Assembly (NCBI GenBank): GCA_039105265.1
Contig: JAPFFF010000005.1
Span: forward strand, 2,465,501 to 2,529,500
Length of the DNA stretch: 64,000 nt
Direction: 5' to 3'
DNA from: Tritrichomonas musculus
Taxonomy: Eukaryota; Parabasalia; Tritrichomonadida; Tritrichomonadidae
Shown: piece after piece, positions 56,569 through 64,000 of the stretch
Position numbering within the stretch: the stretch's first letter is position 1
Layout: each line of letters begins with the position of its first letter
The notes under the pieces: generated by a model
What the model was told of the DNA's origin: nothing
The model's input: only the letters and a program-made list of their open reading frames with translations
The model's database searches: none
Program-made: the position numbers and the translations under genes

Positions 56569-59500
56569 ACGTTTTTTTAAAATTCTAATCTCATTTTTTC
56601 GTTTCAGCATTGGATTATATACATTCAAATCAATAAATATTATTAAATTTCTTTGTATAATCATTTTATGAATGCCTCTTTCTATATATTATCTATTTTA
56701 TCATTAATATTTCATTCAATGTTTTCAATTATTACAAAAAACAAAAGTGATATAAAAATAAGAGCAATTGTTCAGCCAATTTTTAGAATAAATAGCTTTT
56801 TATGATATGACACGCTAACATATATAATATTCAAATATATTCAATACTTTATGCATTAGAAATAAGTTGATTATAATTTTCTAAATCGATACGATTAATA
56901 AAATGCATTATAATTTTTAATTCGTACTTAGTTATATAACATATTTTTTTTAAAAATATGAGTTGAATTAACGTCTTTGATTCAGATTAAGTGAAACAAG
57001 TTTTGAAGATTCAGATTAAGTGAAACAAGTTTCTTGCCTGTAGAGATTGCAATAAGCATGCTTTTTTGAAAAAATAAAGTAAAAATTTTTTTTTCTAATA
57101 TCTTGATATTTTTACTCATTTTTAAACATATACCAGATATTTAGAAAATGATTTTTCAGCTAAAAAATAGAATATTTAAAAATGGAATTCCAAATCCTTA
57201 AAACTAACAATTGTTTAGAATTCTCACAGGATTTATTTTTCAAAGAATATTTGTCCATCCCAGAACTTTTTCTATTTATTTAACCAAATATGCAATCAAA
57301 AGAAACTCAAAAAACATATTGGTTTTCTATTTTTTTTATTTTTGGAGAATCAAAAGAAAAAATATTTTTTAATTTTTATTATCTAGTTCAGTTTTTTTAT
57401 TTTAACCTAAATATTTTTTCTTATAATTTGTTTTATTTAACAAGATAAAAGGAAAAAAAATATATAATTATTTCTGAAAAATATTTTTCAGTTAATATTT
57501 TTAGAATTCAATTAATTTCATTATTAAATTCTTTTATATTTGAAATACTTTAAAATAAATATTAAAGTTGATTTAAATAAAATTGAAATGTTTATCGATT
57601 ATCGAAAAAATACTTAAAGCATTGAAAAAATAAACTATATTGAAAAGTTAAATAAAAATAAAACCCCATATATGTAAATTTTATTAATTAAATTACTATT
57701 AATATTTATTTTAAATAGTATTAATCTTTTAGAATTGAATTTATATATTATATTAATAGTTTCTCAATTTAATCGAAAAGAAATGAAAAAGATATTTAAA
57801 AAAAAATGTATTTTTATTTTCGAAATTTGAATACTAAACAAATTTTATCGTTATTAAGAAATTTCATCAAAATTGTTCAATTTGAGCAAAAAATTTCTCA
57901 ATTAGGATTCTATTTTTCCATATCAAAATGGTATCACAGTATGCTACATTGATTGACAATCAAAATATATAGGCTTTACTCAAGAAAATCCAAAAAATGC
58001 AATCATATTTCTTTTTCTGATTCATTTATTAAAATTCCTGATATAACGAATTATTAGCGACATATTATCTAGTATGATCATACCTTTTCTAAATGTTAAA
58101 ATTGCTTCTTTCTAGAAGATCCAACTACCTATATGAAAATAATTGAATTTTTTTCAATGGTACGATATTCCAATATCATTTTCCAAATGAATATTTTATA
58201 TTTATTTTCATAAATTATGTATACTAATTGGAAATCTTCGGGATTTTATATATTTTCAATATGGGTTCAATAAAATCAACAGATAAAAAAAAGAGGTCTG
58301 AAATTTTCGATAAAAAGTTCTCTTTATTTCATGTATGACAGTGATAGACCTACAAAACTACATTCACTTTTATATATAATTAATGCATATTTTGAATATA
58401 AACTTTTTATTAGTAAATACTTATTCATTACATGATCCAAATATCTGATTTTTTCACTTTTTTATGCAATCATTTTCTAACCATTTTATTGGTATGATCA
58501 AAAAATCTCGATGATTTCACGTTCATTAAAACATAATACACAACTAAAAATTCATTAGAAAATCCTGTGGGATTTGTTTTTTTGGGATTGATATAAGAGG
58601 AGCTTTGAAAATATTGAATACCTATAGAAATAAATTCAATGCATATTCAATACTTTCTGTGCAAATTCAATTTTTTCAATTAAATTTAAATCCAACTTTA
58701 TCATGTGTATAGTAACGGTAAAAATATAAAATTGCTTTATTTTTTAAATATATATTGTAATTAATGTATTAATAAATATTGAATATAATATTGTCTGGTT
58801 TTAATCGATAAATGCATCGGTAAACAAAAAACATTTTTTGTGAAAAATAATTACAATAAATATTCAATTTAATAAAAATATTTTTTTTTTCATATCTTTT
58901 TATTATATTGTTTTTTCGATATATTTTATATATATATATTATTATTTAAATTTGTTATATTATTTATAATTTCTTTAACTTTTAATATTTGCATTTGTTT
59001 TAAATATTAAAATTATATTTATACTGCAAAGGTGATATTTATGTTTTTCTTCATGTTAGAATGCTAGTTTAATCTTGTGAGCATAAAATAATACATTATT
59101 ACTATCATCAGCATGACTAAGGTTTGATTTTTATTTTGACATAAAAATTGATGCTAGAACTCATATTCATTAAAATTACTCTAAATACATGAATGTATAT
59201 CTCGTTGGTAAACAAAATTATAATTCTTCTTGGTTTCAATCAATAAAAAAATGGAATTTCGTTCTTTGGTATTTTAAAAATTTATATTTTATTTTTTATT
59301 TTTTATTAACTCAAAGCAAAATATAATTATTTCAATTTTGTTATATTTTATTTTTAGATTTATTCATTTATTCAGTATCAATAGAAAATGGATCATTGAA
59401 AAAAAAATTCAGAATGTAATTTGAATTCATATCTCAATATTTTTGAATATATATATCAATATATATCTTAATATTTATGAAATATTGAAATATTTGAAAT

Positions 59501-60282
59501 ATCCTTTTAAAAAGTGTTTACATTTTATGACAATTTTAATATAAATATTCATTGACTGTAAACATGTATATTCATTTATTTATATCCAATATATATATTA
59601 TGTTTAATATAAAATATTGTAAATTGATATTGCAGCTAATATCAATGGATTAATGAAATTATCGAGGCCCATATTTAAAAGAAATTCTTAGATTCACCTA
59701 TCGAGTAGTTTGTTGCAATTATCAGTTCATTTTATTTCATACACGAATTAAAATAATATACTAAATTTGCAAGAAATAAAATTAACCAGAATCCTCTAAA
59801 ATAATAAAAATTTAACAAAAAACTAATTTTTTTTTTTAAATTCCTTAAATTTTAGTTCATTTTTAAATATATACCTCAGGCGCATGCTAATATTAATATA
59901 TGATACAGAATAAGGTATTATATTTATTAATTCTTTCTCAAATAATGTTAGATAGGAAAGATATTCTAATTATAATAATATTAAAAAAGTTCAAAATCTC
60001 CCTTTAAAATTCAAATGTTAGAGCCTAATTGCGATATTAATAAATATTTATAAGAGAACAATGTAAAAAAATAAATAATTTGGTGGATATTTTCAAAATA
60101 TTGAAAAATCCAAAATACTTTATCCTTAAACTTCACAAATATAATAAATATAAATATCTTGGAAATATATAAATAAAATCCTAAAATATACTTTTAAATA
60201 TTTATTATTATTATATATACAAATTAATAATTGAGTAAAATATAAATTATCATACAAATGGGAGTGTATTTACCTTTACTAT
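56569..60282. other. Gene-free, extremely AT-rich interior of the insertion
   Basis: About 3.7 kb with no open frame worth reporting. It consists of A/T-rich sequence with many short ATATAT and TTTAAA runs. A short direct duplication (AGATTCAGATTAAGTGAAACAAGTTT-like, near 56981 and 57007) is the clearest local repeat. Confidence 0.5.
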
Positions 60283-60346
60283 AACAAGAAATTTGTATTA
60301 AATACAAAAATTTTGTAAACAATACAAATATTTTGTATTAAAAACC

Positions 60347-60552
60347 AAATTTTCGTAACACATACAAAATTTTCGTAACAGATACAAAATTTCGTTATAG
60401 ATAAAAAAATTTTGTTATAGATGATTTTTTTTTGTTTTAGATAAAAAAATTTCGTCACATATACTATTTTTTTGTTACAAATACCAATTATTGGTTATTA
60501 ATAAATGATTTTTGTATCAATAACATATTTTTTGTTATTGATATAAAATTTT
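60347..60552 (+). repeat. Subterminal direct repeat, right copy (uninterrupted)
   Basis: Intact counterpart of the interrupted copy at 54826-55868, in the same orientation. It includes AAAAATTTTGTTATAGATGA (60408 region), the empty form of the target of the 831-bp element. Related degenerate units (TTGTATTAAATACAAAAATT) extend further left to about 60283. Confidence 0.88.
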
Positions 60553-60581
60553 ATTATAGAAAATTAAAATGATGACATATT

Positions 60582-60808
60582 GGGCCCTGAGTTAATTTAT
60601 TAAAAATTTCTAATTTTGTGAAAGAATACGTTAAAAATTTGTATTCGTTCAAATATTCTTGGATATAGTCTTTGTAGATCTCTTCGTTTTCAAAATCAAT
60701 ATATAAAAAATCAAATTCTGAATATAATGCCTTTATTGTTGAATCATCAATGTCATTTAAAAAATTTTTGCATATTTGAGTAATATCTTGAAAAGAAATT
60801 TGCTGCAT
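60582..60808 (-). pseudogene. 5' end of the split Sel1-kinase gene
   Basis: From the ATG at 60808 the frame runs about 75 codons (MQQISFQDITQICKNFLNDI to IFNKLTQGP) before entering inserted DNA, where it reaches a stop at 60554. At 60582-60586 the plus-strand sequence GGGCC repeats the GGGCC at 54711-54715. Joining the two gene parts with a single GGGCC gives an uninterrupted frame across the junction: NKLTQGP-QGNIDAIICVEK. The upstream half alone is therefore not an independent small gene. The distal part has no in-frame ATG of its own near its 5' end, which supports this reading. Confidence 0.8.
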
Positions 60809-61279
60809 TTCAAATGAAACCAAAGAAAAAAAATGAGATCAATTCAATATAATCTATATAAAAACATTCAATGGCATAATCCTTCAAGAAAAAGTTCTCT
60901 TTGTGATTGGATTATTTTTAGTACAAAATAAGCCAATTCAAGCATTCAAAAAAGGAGATTTTTGATTGTTCAATTTATAAATTATATTTGATTCAAATCA
61001 AATAAGTTAAAAAGCTTTTAATAGTTTCATTGTAATTTCTAATTAAATTATTTTATTTGCAGATTGAAAAACTAATTTCAAACATTTAAGTATAAGCCCA
61101 AAATCAATTCTGAATGTTATATATAGTAAGCCTGTTTTAATACTTTGGTAATTAGCATATTTCGAGTTATTTCAATGAAAAATTACCACTTTTTCAATTG
61201 TTTACATATGAAGGTGAAATTTTTCAAAAAGTGGCTCTTTAAAAATTTTTTGTGATACAAATTTTGGATTAAGTTTTAA
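60809..61279. other. Divergent intergenic region
   Basis: Upstream of the split kinase (minus) and the FHIP-like gene (plus). Contains TTCAAAAAGTG at 61223-61233, one of several copies of that 11-mer. No gene is seen. Confidence 0.5.
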
Positions 61280-62794
61280 ATGAGAAATTTATTTAATAAA
61301 GTCGGTGAGCTTTTAGCTCCTCAACCACCAAATGAACTTGACGAATTTAAAAAAGATTGTAATACGACGATTAATGTTCTTAAATCAAGAGCTGTCGATG
61401 AAACAACAAAATTAAAGGCAGCTTTATCAAGTATAGGAACTGCTCTTCTTCTAGAAATTAATAGAGGCAATTATATTCGTTTTGATTATTTTGTCCAAGA
61501 ACAAATTTTATCAAAAATTGCTGATGCTGTTACTTCTGAATTACCATCAGAACATCTTGAGCCAGTTCTCAATTTCTTTCTCTTTTTTATTAATACAAAT
61601 TTAAATTCACAAATAGCCCAAGTTTCAATACATTCTCCAATTACCAAAATTTTATCAAAATTAGAATCTTTAGACCATAAATGCCCAAAAGAAACCAGAG
61701 ATTTTGCTATTGATGTTTGGTCTACTTGTTGTAAAAAGCCAATTCTTCTCGATATAATGTCAATTCAAAAAGGAAACTCAGTATCATTTCCACTACTCGA
61801 TTTTTTCTGCTCCGCATCTATGACTTTAACTGAAATTGGTCTTAAATCCCGCGACTTTTTGTTAGTTCTGTTTAACAAGGATCCAAATGCTCAAGACCCA
61901 ATGCCTGATTCATTTGGAAAATATGTTTGTCAGCATTTATATCCACAGCTTATTGATTTTTTGCAAGCGGTTTCGGGATATGTTTCAACTATTCAATTCA
62001 ATGGAACAATGACTTCAACAATGCAATGGATTGATAATTTATTTTTGGTTGCTGGTGGTTTTCAAATGCAAAACGTAATTAATTCATTTTCAAATTTGCC
62101 GACATTTAAAAAGCATTTAGCTGCTTCATTTTTCTTATCATTCTTCACTTCATCTGACGTTAAAGTTCCTGTCCTTAAATATGCCACCAGTCAGTCCCAT
62201 ATTAATGATATAATACTTTGTTTAAACTCAGAAAATGCTAAAGATCAAAAATCAGCTATTCTTCTACTCAAAACTCTTTTAACAATACCTGATTCATCCC
62301 CATTTATTTTTCCACCAGTTTGTGATAGTCCAGCAGATATATTATCCTTTATTCCACCTCAATGGCTTGTGCAGTCTGAAGGTACATCTTCTACTGATGC
62401 TTACATTACTGATGCAACTAACCGAATAAGTTCACTTGGGCCACGTCCTGATAGAAGTGAAATAAATTCAAATAATAACATATTTCCAACTCTTTTATCT
62501 ATGTTTCGAAGATTTTCATCACTTACTGTTCATGTTGATCTGGAATTAACCAAATTATTATCAATGTTCATGGCATTAGCTCCAGATTTGATTAATACAG
62601 ATTTTGCTGAAGCATTCAAGAGTGTTGTAAGTAATTATAACGATGTTGAGAGCATTTCTAATGAAATCAAAGAAGATGCTTTGGATTCACCACAACTTCG
62701 TGCATCCATCCTTGCTGAATTTGGAAAAGAAATACATGGAACCTTTGTTGCTTCAGAAAAAATTGGTGATCTCAATTCTTTGTCTCCTGAATAA
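61280..62794 (+). CDS. FHIP/FAM160-like HOOK-interacting protein
   Basis: 504 residues, all-helical by appearance. It begins MRNLFNKVGELL and has the RAI16-like pattern of FHIP proteins: LEPVLNFFLFFINTNLNSQI (compare the EQLRLYEMLVSQ region), FPLLDFFCSASMTLTEIGLKS-RDFLLVL (compare VGQQARDALLLIMSLS), YVCQHLYPQLIDFLQAVSGY (compare FCPVLATGLSGLY), MQWIDNLFLVAGGF then a 40-residue segment with LAASFFLSFFTSSDV, and AILLLKTLLTIPDSSPFIF (compare SLSLFRTLLNL). FHIPs link FTS-HOOK adaptors to Rab5 endosomes for dynein transport. This copy is shorter than animal forms (about 750-1,000). The C-terminal ~130 residues lack a recognised match. Confidence comes from the order of several weak motifs. Confidence 0.68.
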   Translation: MRNLFNKVGELLAPQPPNELDEFKKDCNTTINVLKSRAVDETTKLKAALSSIGTALLLEINRGNYIRFDYFVQEQILSKIADAVTSELPSEHLEPVLNFFLFFINTNLNSQIAQVSIHSPITKILSKLESLDHKCPKETRDFAIDVWSTCCKKPILLDIMSIQKGNSVSFPLLDFFCSASMTLTEIGLKSRDFLLVLFNKDPNAQDPMPDSFGKYVCQHLYPQLIDFLQAVSGYVSTIQFNGTMTSTMQWIDNLFLVAGGFQMQNVINSFSNLPTFKKHLAASFFLSFFTSSDVKVPVLKYATSQSHINDIILCLNSENAKDQKSAILLLKTLLTIPDSSPFIFPPVCDSPADILSFIPPQWLVQSEGTSSTDAYITDATNRISSLGPRPDRSEINSNNNIFPTLLSMFRRFSSLTVHVDLELTKLLSMFMALAPDLINTDFAEAFKSVVSNYNDVESISNEIKEDALDSPQLRASILAEFGKEIHGTFVASEKIGDLNSLSPE

Positions 62795-63074
62795 TTAATT
62801 TTTAACTTTATTTTGTTTTGTTTGATTTTTATAAAATAATTTTTATTTTTATTCAATCATATGATTGCAAACCCTTTTTTTGTTCTTTAAAATTTCAAAA
62901 ATAAAAAAAAAGCATATGAAAAAAGAAAATGAAAAAGCTGATTCATTCCTAAAATAAAATATTGCATATTTATAGAAAGAAAAAAAAAAAAAAACAAGTT
63001 AAAATCTATAACAATCCGTATAAATAAAAAGATTAGTAATTCGTAAAACAAATCTTGAACGGTATAACGAAAAT

Positions 63075-64000
63075 TTAGAATACTGTGCACCCAATGCATC
63101 TGCTACTTTTTCCAAATTGCTTTACATCATCATCATCACTAATAAGTCCACCACCTACTCTTTTTGGTAATGGGACATTCTTAGCTGATGGTAGATAACT
63201 AACGCCTGAATAAGATTCTATTTGTTCTCTTGTTAAGTTTTCCCAATCAAAAGGAATATATATATTCTTTTCACAAAATGCACTATTAGATTCAGGACTT
63301 AATGTATCATTTAAATTTGAATTGTCATTTAAATCTGAATTGGTATTTAAATTTGAATTTAAAAATCTGTTATTTTTGTTAAAAACATAAGTATAAAATG
63401 GTTCAACGATAAGTTGTATGATGTAATCGTATTTAGGGCATACAACATCATATTTCAAACTATTCAAATATTTCCAAATATCAATAAATTCTCGAGGAAG
63501 CGATCTGAAAAGATTTCTTGGTACTATTTGGCTTTTGATCAGTCTAACTCTAGCGTTTTCACGTATATTGCCCCATGGAAGATATCCTTCAATTAGTTCA
63601 ACCATTGAATAACACCAAGATATTAGATCATCACGAGGACATTGATCATTGAAATTATGAGCATAAATAGAAGCATATTTGCAAGTCCCTCTGAAGCCAG
63701 CTCGATTTTTTTCAGGATATGGAAGTGATGTCTCTGGATCAATGTAGCGTTTAGAAAGCCCAAAATCGATGAGCGCTATTGGATTTGTACAAATATCTAA
63801 TTGGAAACTTTGGTTGCTTTTATTTGCATTATTTATATCAGATAAATTATTTTGGCTGTCATCAATGTTAGAACTTTTGTTGTCATTAAGATTTTTATTG
63901 TTTTTAATATTGTCAATGCTGTTGTTATTGTTGTTAATACTATCGGTAAAAGTAGTATTATTATTTGTATTTGAATTTGCACTATCAGAATGAGAATTTG
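63075..64000 (-). CDS. CK1-family protein kinase with C-terminal CaaX box (5' end outside window)
   Basis: Open from the right window edge; about 308 residues of the C-terminal part are seen. A long Asn/Ser-rich insert (about 63800-64000) is followed by PIALIDFGLSKRYID, the DFG region, then RAGFRGTCKYASIYAHNFND, PRDDLISWCYSMVELIEGYL and PW, which is the CK1/TTBK signature (RDDLES, YM-E-L--G-LPW). The start and Gly loop lie beyond the window. After the kinase domain come Asn-rich repeats and a terminal SSRCIGCTVF. CTVF is a CaaX box whose final Phe favours geranylgeranylation, and the Cys three residues earlier could be palmitoylated, giving stable membrane attachment. Yeast Yck1/2 and animal CK1-gamma reach the membrane by C-terminal palmitoylation instead. 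Confidence 0.85.
   Translation of the reverse strand, partial: NSHSDSANSNTNNNTTFTDSINNNNNSIDNIKNNKNLNDNKSSNIDDSQNNLSDINNANKSNQSFQLDICTNPIALIDFGLSKRYIDPETSLPYPEKNRAGFRGTCKYASIYAHNFNDQCPRDDLISWCYSMVELIEGYLPWGNIRENARVRLIKSQIVPRNLFRSLPREFIDIWKYLNSLKYDVVCPKYDYIIQLIVEPFYTYVFNKNNRFLNSNLNTNSDLNDNSNLNDTLSPESNSAFCEKNIYIPFDWENLTREQIESYSGVSYLPSAKNVPLPKRVGGGLISDDDDVKQFGKSSRCIGCTVF

Larger units (their letters stand above)
54716..60581. mobile_element. 5,866-bp noncoding insertion in the kinase gene (GGGCC duplication)
   Basis: Bounded by 5-bp direct repeats GGGCC (54711-54715 and 60582-60586) within a kinase coding sequence. The extremities are weakly inverted: GGAAGTATCATAATTTTTAT at the left and, in reverse complement, AATATGTCATCATTTTAATT at the right (about 20 of 26 positions agree after alignment). 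Near each end lies a copy of the same ~205-bp direct repeat. No coding capacity is visible, so it would be non-autonomous, or a decayed element, or a composite built by successive insertions. Two further elements (54896-55726 and 55891-56560) are nested in it. The superfamily is unknown. Confidence 0.7.

Noticed and set aside
54826-60552. Long terminal repeats of an LTR element
   Set aside because: The two ~205-bp direct repeats are not at the ends of the insertion, no coding region lies between them, and no primer-binding or polypurine signals are seen.
60283-60552. CRISPR-like array of ~20-bp repeats
   Set aside because: Units are degenerate, contiguous and AT-rich, without unique spacers, and the genome is eukaryotic.
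60554-60808. Independent 84-residue gene
   Set aside because: It fits better as the 5' end of the split Sel1-kinase gene, because the frame joins across the GGGCC duplication and its last nine or so codons come from inserted DNA.
1-64000. tRNA and rRNA genes
   Set aside because: No cloverleaf-like GC-rich segment with A- and B-box motifs or rRNA sequence was recognised on either strand.

Overview
The window reads as nuclear DNA of an anaerobic flagellated protist, most likely a parabasalid (trichomonad), and the Sel1-repeat kinase and the very AT-rich spacers point towards Tritrichomonas rather than Trichomonas. This is inference from content: no rRNA or other marker gene is present. The supporting signs are dense intron-less genes with short 5' leaders and Initiator-like TCA motifs, a mariner transposon, a rubrerythrin, a bacterial-type GrpB gene, a TCAF/M60-like protein, flagellar and centriolar proteins (CFAP58-like, TBC1D31-like), and long Asn/Glu-rich coiled-coil proteins.

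Layout. 1-8.7 kb is a gene-poor accessory stretch: the 3' end of a Sel1-repeat gene, an odd acidic 114-residue reading frame, a complete 1,277-bp mariner element, a decayed MULE-like fragment and several hairpins. 8.7-31.5 kb is gene-dense: a Ser/Thr kinase, a DYRK-family pseudokinase divergent from a DUF4476-like gene, a trichohyalin-like coiled-coil protein divergent from the CFAP58-like gene, a glucosidase-II-like GH31 enzyme, GrpB, a 2,634-residue acidic repeat protein and a small coiled-coil protein. 31.5-34.2 kb is AT-rich spacer. 34.2-43 kb holds a TCAF-like protein, two disordered proteins in a divergent pair, a Nup53/35-like nucleoporin with a C-terminal membrane anchor, and a PP2A B56 subunit. 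44.8-49.1 kb holds rubrerythrin, a TMEM222 homologue, a catalytically dead M18 aminopeptidase and a TBC1D31 homologue. 61.3-64 kb holds an FHIP-like protein and the 3' part of a CK1-family kinase ending in a CaaX box.

The most striking structure lies between 49.7 and 60.8 kb. A Sel1-repeat protein kinase gene on the minus strand is cut by a 5,866-bp noncoding insertion (54716-60581) flanked by a 5-bp GGGCC duplication; removing it restores one reading frame across the junction. The insertion carries a ~205-bp direct repeat near each end. One copy is interrupted by an 831-bp element with 72-bp terminal inverted repeats and a TGTTA duplication; the other copy preserves the empty site. A third element (670 bp, 15-bp inverted repeats, 8-bp duplication, hAT-like) sits beside it. 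The kinase has a further one-base frameshift, so it looks like a young pseudogene with a readable sequence of transposition events.

A second theme is pseudoenzymes: the DYRK-like kinase, the M18 peptidase and the TCAF/M60-like protein are full-length open frames of recognisable enzyme families that lack key catalytic residues, which suggests retained binding or scaffold roles.
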